Source: Gemmatimonadales bacterium
Lineage (GTDB): Bacteria > Gemmatimonadota > Gemmatimonadetes > Longimicrobiales > Gaopeijiaceae
Length of the DNA stretch: 64,000 nt
Direction of reading: 5' to 3'
Assembly (NCBI GenBank): GCA_007692605.1
Contig: REBS01000088.1
Span: 1-64,000, forward strand
Part shown: positions 34,507-43,591 of the stretch, one piece after another
Position numbering within the stretch: position 1 is the first letter of the stretch
Layout of the letters: each line of letters starts with the position of its first letter
The notes under the pieces: generated by a model
Told to the model about the DNA's origin: nothing
What the model saw: only the letters and a program-made list of their open reading frames with translations
The model's database searches: none
Program-made: the position numbers and the translations under genes

Positions 34507-35937
34507 ATGACATCCACGCCCCCTGAACCGACCGGTCCGCCGACCGCCGCCGTCGTGGGCGCGGGGCTGGCCGGTCTGGCCGCGGCCTTCCGGCTGCATC
34601 GCCGCGGTGTCGACGTGCGTGTCTTCGAGGCGGCGGCGCGACCGGGTGGGATGGTGCGGAGCCACCGCGCCGGCGGCTTCCTGGCCGAGGCCGGCCCCCA
34701 CTCGCTGAGTCGGCCCGACGCCGAGGTCCAAGCGCTCTTCTCCGAAGCGGGACTCGGCGATCGACGCATCATGCCCGACGCGGACCGATCCGCGCGCTTC
34801 ATCGTTCGCGAGGGCAAACTCATCGCGCTTCCCTCAGGGCCCGCAGGGATCCTCTCGACCCCCCTGCTCTCCCTGAGAGCCCGCATGCGAATCCTGGCAG
34901 AGCCCCTGCGTCCGCGCACCCGCTCCCCCGGTGATGACGAGTCGGTCGCAGATCTCCTACGCCGGCGGGGAATGGGACAGGAGATCGTGGACCGATTCCT
35001 CGACCCCTTCGTGGCCGGGGTCTATGCGGGCAACCCGGAGCGGCTCTCGGCGGAGCACGCATTCCCCCTCCTGCTGGAGCTCGAGCGGGAGCATGGCTCG
35101 CTGATCCGGGGGCTCCTCGTGCGATCGTGGACCGGGCGATCCGAACGGAGGAAGGAGCCCGAATCCGAGCCCCCGATCTTCTCCTTCCGCGATGGGATGG
35201 AAGAGATCCCGAGGGCGCTCGCCCGACCCCTCTCGGCCCGGATCCATCTCGAGACGCCCGTGACGGCCCTGACGCCCGACGAGAGCTCCGGCTGGCGGCT
35301 TCATGGCGCGCACGGAGATCTCGGTCGATTCGACCGGATTCTCCTCGCCCTTCCGGCTCACCGGCTGGCCACACTCGATCTCCCCCTCGAGGCCGGAGCC
35401 ATCCTGACGCCGATCTCCCGCGTCCCGCACCCCCCGATCATCCTTCTGACCCTGGGCTTTCCGCGGTCCACCGGTCAACACCCCATGGATGGATTCGGAA
35501 TGCTGATCCCCCGAATCGAGAAGGCCGATATACTCGGGGCGCTCTTTCCCTCGACGCTCTTTTCGGCGAGAGCTCCCGAGGGCCATGTCTCCGTCGCCGC
35601 CTTCGTGGGGGGAACCCGTCAGCCCGAACTGGCCTCACTCCCCGACGAGGCGCTCGAGCCGCTCGTACTCGGGGAGCTCGGGCGACTGCTGGGAATCCGG
35701 GAGACGCCGGTGTTCCGGCATCTGGCGCGGTGGGAACGGAGCATCCCGCAGGTGAATGTAGGCTACGCCGAGGTGAAGGCGGCCGCGGGGGAGCTGGAGC
35801 GTGCGCTCGCCGGGGTGCACCTGGCCGGAAGCTGGCGGAACGGGGTGTCGGTCGGAGACGCGCTGGGGTCGGGGCTGGCGGCAGCCGAGAGGATTATCGG
35901 AGCGATCCACGAGTCGGCGGGGACCCGATCGGTCTGA
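34507..35937 (+). CDS. hemY: Protoporphyrinogen oxidase HemY (second paralogue, in the pigment block)
   Basis: This 476-residue FAD enzyme is a close match to canonical HemY. It has GAGLAGLAAAFRLHRRGV, the AARPGGMVRS loop, and the diagnostic DPFVAGVYAGNPERLSAEHA. The C-terminal FAD segment is HLAGSWRNGVSVGDALGSGL. It would oxidise protoporphyrinogen IX to protoporphyrin IX, the substrate of magnesium chelatase. It lies just upstream of bchI (100-bp gap holding a promoter-like pair). A second HemY lies at 16745-18019. The pairing of this copy with chelatase genes suggests a dedicated bacteriochlorophyll-branch oxidase, which is inference. Confidence 0.92.
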   Translation: MTSTPPEPTGPPTAAVVGAGLAGLAAAFRLHRRGVDVRVFEAAARPGGMVRSHRAGGFLAEAGPHSLSRPDAEVQALFSEAGLGDRRIMPDADRSARFIVREGKLIALPSGPAGILSTPLLSLRARMRILAEPLRPRTRSPGDDESVADLLRRRGMGQEIVDRFLDPFVAGVYAGNPERLSAEHAFPLLLELEREHGSLIRGLLVRSWTGRSERRKEPESEPPIFSFRDGMEEIPRALARPLSARIHLETPVTALTPDESSGWRLHGAHGDLGRFDRILLALPAHRLATLDLPLEAGAILTPISRVPHPPIILLTLGFPRSTGQHPMDGFGMLIPRIEKADILGALFPSTLFSARAPEGHVSVAAFVGGTRQPELASLPDEALEPLVLGELGRLLGIRETPVFRHLARWERSIPQVNVGYAEVKAAAGELERALAGVHLAGSWRNGVSVGDALGSGLAAAERIIGAIHESAGTRSV

Positions 35938-35967
35938 GCGGGAATCCCCTCCGATTTCGAGAACGCA

Positions 35968-35996
35968 TTGCAGTCGGACGCCCACCGCCCTATTGT
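35968..35996 (+). promoter_or_regulatory. Candidate promoter of the bchI operon
   Basis: TTGCAG (35968-35973) and TATTGT (35991-35996) are separated by 17 bp, a sigma-70-like arrangement about 42 bp before the bchI start. Over the -10 lies TGT-N12-ACT (35994-36011). This is one base from the TGT-N12-ACA site of PpsR/CrtJ repressors of photosynthesis genes. Confidence 0.4.
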
Positions 35997-36037
35997 CGAA
36001 GTTCGTTCACTCTACCTGACGTCCAGGAAAATTGACA

Positions 36038-37108
36038 GTGCCCCGACCCTTTCCGTTCTCTGCCATCGTCGGCCAGTCCGAGATGAAGCTGGCCCTGCAG
36101 ATCGCCGCCGTCGATCCGACCCTCGGCGGGGTCCTGATCTTCGGCGACCGGGGCACCGGCAAGTCCACGGCGATTCGGGCTCTGGCGGCTCTCCTGCCCC
36201 CCATCGAGGTGGTGCAGGGCTGCCCGTACCAGTGTCGTCCCTCGGCAAATGGCTCGAAGTGCCCGCACTGCGACGCCGGTCTGGGGAGCGGGGATTTCGC
36301 ACCCTCCCGGACGGTCGCGCGCAAGCCACCGCCTCGCCCCGACCGACCGACCGCCTCGATCCCGGTGCCGATGGTGGACCTGCCCCTCGGAGCGACCGAG
36401 GATCGGGTCGTGGGCACCCTCGATCTGGAGCAGGCTCTTCTGGACGGCACCCGCCGGTTCGAGCCCGGTCTCCTGGCCCGCGCCAATCGCGGATTCCTGT
36501 ATATCGACGAGGTGAACCTGCTCGACGACCACCTGGTCGACCTCCTCCTCGATGTGGCAGCCTCGGGCGAGAACGTGGTGGAGCGGGAGGGAATCTCGGT
36601 GCGCCATCCCGCGCGCTTCGTGCTCGTGGGGAGCGGCAATCCCGAAGAGGGGGACCTGCGCCCTCAGCTCCTGGACCGGTTCGGTCTTTCGGTCGAGGTC
36701 GGCACACCCCGCGATATCGAGGACCGCATGGAGGTCCTGCGCCGGCGCGACGAGTACGACCGAGACCCCGAGGGCTTCGCGAAACGATGGGCAGCGATGG
36801 AGGGTCGGATTCGGGCCGCGCTCGGCCGCGCCCGCGACGCCCTCCCCGAGATCGCCGTCCCGGACCCGATCCTCCGCCGGGCATCGGAGCTCTGTCTCGC
36901 CCTCGAGATCGACGGGCTCCGGGGCGAACTCACACTGATTCGGGCGGGCCGCGCCCTCGCCGCCCTCGAGGAGCGGGAGGCCATGATCGAGGAGGATCTC
37001 GTTCGGATCGCCGCACCCTCTCTGCGCCATCGTCTCCGCCGCGACCCTCTCGACGAGAGCGGCAGCACCACCCGGGTGCAACGAGCCCTCGATGAGTTGG
37101 GGCTCTGA
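36038..37108 (+). CDS. bchI: Magnesium chelatase ATPase subunit BchI
   Basis: BchI is the AAA+ motor subunit that, with BchD and BchH, inserts Mg2+ into protoporphyrin IX to start bacteriochlorophyll synthesis. Walker A (GDRGTGKST, about 36-44), Walker B (LYIDEVNLLDD) and the near-invariant sensor stretch GSGNPEEGDLRPQLLDRFGL are all present. They match phototroph BchI rather than the ComM-like relatives. A loop holds four cysteines (GCPYQC and KCPHC) that might bind metal or be redox-active. The GTG at 36038 (10 nt after AGGA) is preferred over TTG at 36032; the choice changes only two residues. The bchD start follows 3 bp after the stop. Confidence 0.95.
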   Translation: MPRPFPFSAIVGQSEMKLALQIAAVDPTLGGVLIFGDRGTGKSTAIRALAALLPPIEVVQGCPYQCRPSANGSKCPHCDAGLGSGDFAPSRTVARKPPPRPDRPTASIPVPMVDLPLGATEDRVVGTLDLEQALLDGTRRFEPGLLARANRGFLYIDEVNLLDDHLVDLLLDVAASGENVVEREGISVRHPARFVLVGSGNPEEGDLRPQLLDRFGLSVEVGTPRDIEDRMEVLRRRDEYDRDPEGFAKRWAAMEGRIRAALGRARDALPEIAVPDPILRRASELCLALEIDGLRGELTLIRAGRALAALEEREAMIEEDLVRIAAPSLRHRLRRDPLDESGSTTRVQRALDELGL

Positions 37109-37111
37109 TCG

Positions 37112-39043
37112 ATGACAGGGGACGGTGCGCACCCGGTGCCCGACTCCGGCTCTCCCCCCCTTCCCCGCGACCCCTTCGCACTGGCCGCCCTCCTTCTCGC
37201 CATCGACCCCACGGGACTTCGCGGGGTGGTGCTCGAAGGCCCGACCGGCCCCGCCCCCGAGCTCTGGGCCGGGCGCTTCCGGGAGCTCCTTCCGGGCCGT
37301 CCGCCCTGGCGGCGGGTCCCGACCGGGATCACCGTCGACCGGCTGGTCGGAGGCGTCGACCTGGCTGCGACGCTCGCCCTCGGACGACGGGTTCTCCTGC
37401 CCGGAGTCCTGGCCCAGGCCGATCGAGGCGTCGTCGTACTCCCTTCGGCGGAGCGCCTTCCCCCCGAGGTCGCCTCTCCCCTGCTCGAGGCATGCGACCG
37501 TGGGCGGATCCGGATCGAGCGCGAGGGGATCTCCGACGACCTCCCGGCGCGGGTCGCGGTCGTGGCGCTCGATGAGGCCCGCGAGGGAGAGGCCCCGACC
37601 CCCGAAGCACTCCGGGATCGGCTCGCCTTCCTCCTCCCCCTCCCACCCCGCTGGACTCCCGAAGGGCTCGAGGGATGGAACTCGGCCCATATCGGCACGG
37701 CCCGGGCGCTCCTTGCGGACATCGAACTTCCCGACTCGCTGCTGCGACAGCTGACCGTGCAGGCCGACGGGCCGGAGGGGCCGGTCTCGCTTCGCCCCCT
37801 ACTCCACGCGCTCAGAGCGGCAAGGGCCCTCGCCGCTCTCTGCGCGTCGAATCCCCTCCCTTCCGAGACCCTCGCGCGGATCGCGGGGGCGCTGGTGCTT
37901 TCTCCCCGCGGGTTCCCCCTCCCGGAGGAAGCCGACGGCGCGGAGTCCGAAGACTCGGGCGACCAGTCGAGCCCGCCTCCGCAGGAGCCGGACTCCGAGG
38001 CTCCGGGCTCCGAGCCCGCGCCCCCCGAGCCCGCCACTCGGGAGGCTCCCTTCGCGCCCCCACCCGCGGCCGATTCCGCTGCCACGCCATCCACGGCGCC
38101 CGGGTCCGACTCGCCCCCGCCGACCGGATCCGAAGACGATGTGCCGGGCTCTCTTCTCCTCCCTGCCGAGATCGCCCGAGCGCTCCTTCCCGAGGGCCTG
38201 CTCGAGGGCTCTCGCACCCGGGGCCGATCGATCCGGGCAGCGCCCGGGACTCGGGGCGGGGGAGAGCTCACCCGCAGCCACGAGCGGGGCCGACGGGTGG
38301 GTGCCGAGGCGGGCACGCCCGGGCGGGGCCGACGGCTCGACCTGCCCGCGACGCTCCGAGCCGCGGCGCCCTGGCAGGCCGTGCGACGCCGCGAGGCGGG
38401 AGCGACCGATGGCGCAGCCCCCATCCACCTTCGGATCGAGCGTTCCGATCTGCACGTGCAGCGCCGCGTCCGCTCGGCGACTCGCCGCACCATCTTCACG
38501 GTCGACGCCTCGGGATCGCAGGCGCTCCGGCGGCTCGGCGAGGTGAAGGGCGCCGTGGAGCTCCTCCTGGCCGACGCCTACCGGCGGCGTGAAGAAGTGG
38601 CGCTCGTCGTCTTCCGGAACCGCGAGGCCCACATCGTTCTTCCCCCCACCCGCTCCCTCACCCGTGCCAAGCGTCTCCTGCGAGGGCTGGTCGGAGGCGG
38701 CGGCACTCCCCTCGCCCGCGGGCTCGAGACCGCCGCAGGGCTGGCGACCGAGGCGACCCGGAGCGGCACCCGACCCCGGATCATCCTCCTCTCGGACGGT
38801 CGTCCCAACGTGGACCGCGAGGGTCGGGGGGGGCGGAGTCTCGCTCGTTCGGACGCCATGGCCATGGCCCGGCACCTCGGAGCCTCGGGCGTCCCCCTCA
38901 TGGTCCTCGACACATCCGCTCGGGGCGAGCCCTTCCTGAACGAGCTGGCGGAGCAGATGGGGACCCGGGCCCATCACCTTCCCTATGCGGACGCCCGGGG
39001 GATCCGCCGGGCGGTCTCGCACGACGCGGAGGCGCACCCGTGA
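37112..39043 (+). CDS. bchD: Magnesium chelatase subunit BchD
   Basis: BchD forms the hexameric platform that couples BchI ATPase rings to BchH. This 643-residue protein has a degenerate AAA+ N-terminus (about 20-270) without a true Walker A (EGPTGPAPELW). An acidic, proline-rich linker (about 280-350: ESEDSGDQSSPPPQEPDSE and onward) follows. The C-terminal integrin-I/vWA domain (about 455-640) carries the MIDAS motif FTVDASGSQ and the later threonine/aspartate positions (GGGGTPLARG, LLSDGRPNVD). This order is that of BchD. It starts 3 bp after bchI and its stop overlaps the GTG of the cruF-like gene as GTGA. Confidence 0.95.
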   Translation: MTGDGAHPVPDSGSPPLPRDPFALAALLLAIDPTGLRGVVLEGPTGPAPELWAGRFRELLPGRPPWRRVPTGITVDRLVGGVDLAATLALGRRVLLPGVLAQADRGVVVLPSAERLPPEVASPLLEACDRGRIRIEREGISDDLPARVAVVALDEAREGEAPTPEALRDRLAFLLPLPPRWTPEGLEGWNSAHIGTARALLADIELPDSLLRQLTVQADGPEGPVSLRPLLHALRAARALAALCASNPLPSETLARIAGALVLSPRGFPLPEEADGAESEDSGDQSSPPPQEPDSEAPGSEPAPPEPATREAPFAPPPAADSAATPSTAPGSDSPPPTGSEDDVPGSLLLPAEIARALLPEGLLEGSRTRGRSIRAAPGTRGGGELTRSHERGRRVGAEAGTPGRGRRLDLPATLRAAAPWQAVRRREAGATDGAAPIHLRIERSDLHVQRRVRSATRRTIFTVDASGSQALRRLGEVKGAVELLLADAYRRREEVALVVFRNREAHIVLPPTRSLTRAKRLLRGLVGGGGTPLARGLETAAGLATEATRSGTRPRIILLSDGRPNVDREGRGGRSLARSDAMAMARHLGASGVPLMVLDTSARGEPFLNELAEQMGTRAHHLPYADARGIRRAVSHDAEAHP

Positions 39044-39894
39044 ACCAGACCCGAACCGCCGATCCGCCCCCGAGCGTGGCGATCCCCCTTCGTGCCTTCC
39101 TGCGCTGGTGCCTCGTCGCGCACGCCGGCCTCATCCTCTTCTCCCTGGTCTCCTTCCCCCTGGTGGTGGGCCGCCGCGCGCCCGGATGGGTGAGCACCCA
39201 ACTCTGGGATGCCGTGTACGGGTGGGGAATGACCTGGACCGGCCCCCTCTACATCGCGGCCGGATTCGGCGTCGCGGCGGCGGCGTGGCTCCTTCGGCTC
39301 GGACTCGGACGCGCCGTCGTCTCGATGACCGTCGTCGTCCTGCTGGGGTTCGCGGTCGAACTCATGGGCACCACCACGGACCTCCCCTTCGGTCCCTACA
39401 GCTACGGGGGGCTCCTCGGCGGGAAGATCCTGGGGCATGTCCCCTGGGTGATTCCGCTCTCATGGTTCACCCTGCTGTATGCCAGCCTCGCGCTCTCGCT
39501 CCGCATGGGGATCGGCCGGCTCGGCACCGCGCTGATGGCCTCGGCCGGACTCCTGGCGTGGGACGTCCTGATGGATCCGGCAATGAGCGTCGCCTTCCCG
39601 TTCTGGAGCTGGGATGTCGACGGCATCTACTTCGGTATGCCCCTGATCAACTGGGTGGGATGGTTCGCCACGGGCGTCCTCATGGCCGGCGCGGTCCTCG
39701 TCCTGCACCCTCTCGAGCGCCTGCGCCCCCTCTCCCGCGATCGGCTCCCTGTGATCCTGTACGTCCTGAACGGGCTCCCGCCCTTCCTTCTGGCGGTTCT
39801 GGGAGGTCTTTTCTGGGCCGCGATCATCGGAGCCGGAGCCATGGGCGCGTTCCTCTTCCTCACCCTTCGCAGCGATGCCGGAGCCCGCTTATGA
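39040..39894 (+). CDS. cruF: Carotenoid 1,2-hydratase, CruF-like (DUF422)
   Basis: This 284-residue integral-membrane protein with about seven hydrophobic helices is of the CruF/DUF422 family, which adds water across the end double bond of acyclic or monocyclic carotenoids. The family blocks VELMGTTTDLPFGPYSY, GHVPWVIPLSWF, WDVLMDPAMS and GIYFGMPLINWVGWF are all recognisable. It begins with GTG inside the bchD stop and ends in ATGA, shared with the methyltransferase gene. The product would be the 1-hydroxy carotenoid that CrtF methylates, so gene order follows pathway order. Confidence 0.9.
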   Translation: MNQTRTADPPPSVAIPLRAFLRWCLVAHAGLILFSLVSFPLVVGRRAPGWVSTQLWDAVYGWGMTWTGPLYIAAGFGVAAAAWLLRLGLGRAVVSMTVVVLLGFAVELMGTTTDLPFGPYSYGGLLGGKILGHVPWVIPLSWFTLLYASLALSLRMGIGRLGTALMASAGLLAWDVLMDPAMSVAFPFWSWDVDGIYFGMPLINWVGWFATGVLMAGAVLVLHPLERLRPLSRDRLPVILYVLNGLPPFLLAVLGGLFWAAIIGAGAMGAFLFLTLRSDAGARL

Positions 39895-41159
39895 GTCGTG
39901 CGCACGAGAGCCGGGGCCGGGAACGCACCGCCAATCCCGGGGCGGAGCGTCGGGCCGATTACGGGATCCCTCTCGGAACCGGCAGCGGGACCGGCGGCGA
40001 GACCGGCACCAGAACCGACGCGCCCCCGGTCCAGGCCCGGAGCCTGGGCCTCTGGGAGCGCCTGCTCGAAGCGCGCGACCGCATCCTGGCGAGCCCCCGC
40101 TTCCAGCGCTGGGCCGCCTCGTTTCCTCTCACCCGCCCCATCGCACTTCGGCGTTCCCGGCAGGTTTTCGACCTGTGCGCCGGCTTCGTCTACAGCCAGT
40201 CGGTCCTGGCGTGCGTACGGCTCGACCTCTTCGACCTCCTCTCCGAGGGGCCCCTCTCGGTCCGCGAACTCGCGACCGAGACCGGAATCCCCGAGGAGCG
40301 CCTTGCCCGGCTGCTGGGGGCGGGCGAAGCGCTGAGGCTCCTCCGGCGGACCCGGGACGGGCGGATCGCCCTCGGCCCCCTGGGCGCGCCCCTGGTGGGC
40401 AACGAAGCGCTCGCCGCCATGGTCGAACACAACGTGCTCTTCTATCACGACCTCTCCGACCCCCTCCAGCTTCTTCGCAACGGGAGCGGCGCAAGCAGCT
40501 CGCTCCTCCAGCGGTACTGGGCCTACACGCGATCCCCGCAGGCAAGCGAGCTGACCGAGGACCAGGTCGGGCCGTACTCCTCGCTCATGGCACAGTCCCA
40601 GCCGCTCGTCTCCCGCGAGATCCTCGACGCCTACCCCTTCGACGAGCACCGTGTCGTGCTCGACGTAGGTGGTGGAGAAGGCGCCTTTCTCGAGGCGGTG
40701 GGTCGGGAGCACCCCGAGCTCTCCCTGGCCCTCTTCGACCTGCCGGCGGTCTCGGAGCTCGGGCGAAGACGCCTGGAGTCCGCCTTTCCCGATCGGGACA
40801 TCCGGGTCCGGGGGGGAGACTTCTTTCGTGATCGGCTCCCCCGGGGCGCCGACCTGATCACCCTGGTGAGAATCCTCCATGACCACAACGACGCAGAGGC
40901 ACTCCGCATCCTGCAATCCGCCCGCGAAGCGCTCGAACCCGGGGGCCGGGTGGTGGTCGCCGAGCCGATGGCCGGGGTCCGGGGCGCCGAGACGGTAGGC
41001 GATGCCTACTTCTCTCTCTATCTGCTCGCGATGGGTCAGGGGCGTCCCCGCACGCCCTCGGAGTACCGTGACCTCCTCCGCGCGGCGGGCTTCCGCCGGA
41101 TTCGAACCCCACGACCCCGGTCTCCCGTCCTCACCGGCATGGTGTCCGGACAGCTCTGA
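39891..41159 (+). CDS. crtF: Carotenoid O-methyltransferase, CrtF-like
   Basis: This 422-residue SAM-dependent methyltransferase of the O-methyltransferase_2 class has an N-terminal winged-helix dimerisation region (about 95-190: VRLDLFDLLSEGPLSVRELA). The catalytic domain shows the SAM motif VVLDVGGGEGAFLEAV. The active-site segment LVRILHDHNDAEALRIL is characteristic of CrtF (hydroxyneurosporene methyltransferase) and BchU. CrtF is preferred since the preceding gene is a carotenoid hydratase. The first 45 residues are a polar, glycine-rich extension. The ATG at 39891 overlaps the cruF stop by 4 bp. A 207-bp gap without a gene follows. Confidence 0.88.
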   Translation: MSRAHESRGRERTANPGAERRADYGIPLGTGSGTGGETGTRTDAPPVQARSLGLWERLLEARDRILASPRFQRWAASFPLTRPIALRRSRQVFDLCAGFVYSQSVLACVRLDLFDLLSEGPLSVRELATETGIPEERLARLLGAGEALRLLRRTRDGRIALGPLGAPLVGNEALAAMVEHNVLFYHDLSDPLQLLRNGSGASSSLLQRYWAYTRSPQASELTEDQVGPYSSLMAQSQPLVSREILDAYPFDEHRVVLDVGGGEGAFLEAVGREHPELSLALFDLPAVSELGRRRLESAFPDRDIRVRGGDFFRDRLPRGADLITLVRILHDHNDAEALRILQSAREALEPGGRVVVAEPMAGVRGAETVGDAYFSLYLLAMGQGRPRTPSEYRDLLRAAGFRRIRTPRPRSPVLTGMVSGQL

Positions 41160-41366
41160 GCCCACGCGTCAGGGTCCTTTCGACTCCTGGGGAGCCCCCC
41201 CCGCTTCGCGACACTGCGCCCGGGCCGGCTCGGTACGCCCCACGGGCGATCGCGCCCCGCGGGAACGAGCCTCCATCCCCAGGGTTGCGGTACGGCCCTC
41301 ACTCCCTTCAATTTCAAATCTTTTCAGGGCCTCCCTTTCCCCTTACAGGCTTTCAAACCGGACCTC

Positions 41367-43454
41367 ATGTCTGACCTCCCTTCGACCCGCACTTCGACGC
41401 ATCCTTCCGAACAGCGGGAAAATCCGATTCTCGACCAGGGGTACAGAATCCCATTTGACCGCATCGAGGCGGATCACGTAGTTCCCGGCATACGGACCGT
41501 CATTGCGCAAACCGAGGACGGGATCGCATCGCTTTCGGAGTCCGACGAGACGCCGACATGGGAAAACACGATCGTCCGCTTCGACGACCTCACGCGGAGG
41601 GTCCGCCGCGCGACCACCCCCGTGCAGCACCTCCTGGGCGTGCGGGAGACCCCTGAACTTCGGGAGGCCTGGCGGGAAATCCTCCCGGAAGTCTCGGCGT
41701 TCTGGTCCCGCCTCTACCTGCATGAAGGTCTCTGGGCGAGGATGCGGAGCTACGGCGAGACTCCCGAGGCCGCCCAGCTCGAATCTCTCGAGGCCCGGCA
41801 CCTGCACAAGACGCTGCGTGACTTCCAGCGGGCGGGCGCCGACCTGCCGGCAAGGGACCGCGCGCGGCTCGAGGCAATCGAGGTCGAGCTCTCGCGCCTC
41901 GAGCAGGAATTCTCCGAGAACGTCCTCGATGCCACGGCCGGCTACACCCTGCACATCGAGGACCCAGAGCGGCTCGAAGGGATTCCCTCCGACGCGATGG
42001 CCCGGTTTCGCGCCCGTGCCGAGGCCGACGGCCGCGAGGGCTGGACCCTGACCCTCGACGCCCCCTCCTTTCTGGCCGTGATGAAACACGCCCACGATCG
42101 GGAGCTCCGCCGGGAGCTTCACGGGGCCTACCTGGCGCGCGGAACCGAGGGGGACCTCGACAACCGGCCCCTGATCCCGCGAATCCTCGAACTTCGAAGC
42201 GAGAAGGCGAAGCTGCTGGGCTTCGACAACTACCCCGACTACCGGCTCGAGGAGCAGATGGCCCAGTCGGGAGACCGGGCACGCGCCTTCATCGACGAGA
42301 TGATCGAGCGGACCCGGCCCTACTGGCGCCGTGACCTCGCCGAGTTCGAGGCGGCCGCCACCGAACGGGAGATGGGTGACCTGCATCCGTGGGACACGGG
42401 CTACCTGATGGAACAGATGCGAAAGGCGCGTTTCGATCTCGACGAGGAGGAACTCCGTCCATACTTTCCGATCGAGGGGGTGGTCGAAGGGCTCTTCGCC
42501 CTCGCGAAGCGCCTGTTCGGCCTCACGATCAAGGCCCGCGAGATCGACGAGATCTGGCACGAAGATGTGCGCTTCTACGAGATCCGCGACGATGGGGGAG
42601 TCCACCTGGGCTCCTTCTACGCCGACTTCTTCCCGCGCCGCGAGAAGCGTCAGGGAGCGTGGATGGCCGACTTCGCGTACGGCATACCCCCCGAAGTCGC
42701 AGTGGAGCGGGGCGTGGATCCGGCCCCCCATCTCGGGAACATCTGCGCCAACTTCCCACCCCCCGACGGGGACACACCCGCCCTGCTCTCGCATCGCGAT
42801 GTCGAGACCCTCTTCCACGAATTCGGGCACCTGCTGCATCACTGTGTTTCGAGGGTTCCGATCGAGGGGCGGGGGGGAATCAACGTGGCGTGGGACTGGG
42901 TCGAGCTTCCCAGCCAACTCCTCGAAAACTGGTGCTGGGAGCGCGAGGCCCTGACCCTCTTCGCCCGCCACTGGGAGTCCGGAGAGCCCCTCCCCGCCGA
43001 CCTCCACGAACGGATGCTCAAGGCTCGTCGGTTCATGGGCGGCTGGATGCAGATGCGCCAGCTTTCCTTCGGGACGCTGGACCAGGCGCTGCACACCGAG
43101 TACGACCCCGAGAACGACGGAGATCCCGTCGCCTGGGTCACCGAGCGTCTGGTGGAGCTCTCGCCCAACCGGGAGTTCGCGGCCAGCCATCCCCTGCCGG
43201 CCTTCCTGCACCTCTTCTCGGGCGGCTATGCGGCCTCGTACTATGCATACCTCTGGTCCGAGGTTCTCGAGGCCGACCTCTTCACGCGGTTCCAGGACGA
43301 GGGGGTGTTCAATTCCGAAGTCGGTCGCGAGTATGTCGACCAGATTCTTTCCCAGGGCGACCGATACGACCCCGATGTGCTCTTTCGCCGTTTCATGGGT
43401 CGAGACCCCGATCCCGAGGCGCTGATCCGCAGAAATCTCGGCTCGACTGACTGA
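41367..43454 (+). CDS. M3-family oligopeptidase (oligopeptidase A-like)
   Basis: This 695-residue cytosolic zinc peptidase would degrade short peptides, including cleaved signal peptides. The active site HEFGHLLHH (zinc ligands from HExxH) and the third-ligand region containing ELPSQLLENW are canonical for M3. The all-helical N-terminal half with REWREILPEVS-like segments and the C-terminal FSGGYAASYYAYLWSEVLEADLF also fit. It lacks a signal peptide. Length and ends match oligopeptidase A/PrlC better than dipeptidyl carboxypeptidase, though the two are close. It is alone, upstream of the phosphate operon, whose Pho box follows its stop by 37 bp. Confidence 0.95.
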   Translation: MSDLPSTRTSTHPSEQRENPILDQGYRIPFDRIEADHVVPGIRTVIAQTEDGIASLSESDETPTWENTIVRFDDLTRRVRRATTPVQHLLGVRETPELREAWREILPEVSAFWSRLYLHEGLWARMRSYGETPEAAQLESLEARHLHKTLRDFQRAGADLPARDRARLEAIEVELSRLEQEFSENVLDATAGYTLHIEDPERLEGIPSDAMARFRARAEADGREGWTLTLDAPSFLAVMKHAHDRELRRELHGAYLARGTEGDLDNRPLIPRILELRSEKAKLLGFDNYPDYRLEEQMAQSGDRARAFIDEMIERTRPYWRRDLAEFEAAATEREMGDLHPWDTGYLMEQMRKARFDLDEEELRPYFPIEGVVEGLFALAKRLFGLTIKAREIDEIWHEDVRFYEIRDDGGVHLGSFYADFFPRREKRQGAWMADFAYGIPPEVAVERGVDPAPHLGNICANFPPPDGDTPALLSHRDVETLFHEFGHLLHHCVSRVPIEGRGGINVAWDWVELPSQLLENWCWEREALTLFARHWESGEPLPADLHERMLKARRFMGGWMQMRQLSFGTLDQALHTEYDPENDGDPVAWVTERLVELSPNREFAASHPLPAFLHLFSGGYAASYYAYLWSEVLEADLFTRFQDEGVFNSEVGREYVDQILSQGDRYDPDVLFRRFMGRDPDPEALIRRNLGSTD

Positions 43455-43491
43455 CTCTTCGGCGACCGGCGTGACCGTCCGTTCACCATTC

Positions 43492-43509
43492 TGTTACAAA
43501 GCGGTTACA
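43492..43509 (+). promoter_or_regulatory. Pho-box-like PhoB site upstream of the pst operon
   Basis: TGTTACA (43492-43498) and GGTTACA (43503-43509) are 7-bp direct repeats with a 4-bp spacer, the same 11-bp period as the PhoB target of proteobacteria. A weaker GTTCACC lies one period upstream. The site is 82 bp before pstS, consistent with phosphate-starvation control. No phoB or phoR gene is in the window. Confidence 0.7.
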
Positions 43510-43591
43510 GGCCACTGATACCTTCCGTCCGTGGTGCCCGCGGCGGCCTGCCGCGCCGGCACCCTTTCATGTTTCCGGCCGGGAGCGATGA

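Noticed and set aside
39891-41159. BchU (bacteriochlorin C-20 methyltransferase) as identity of the methyltransferase
   Set aside because: The active-site segment fits both BchU and CrtF, but the adjacent carotenoid hydratase and absence of green-bacterial genes favour CrtF.
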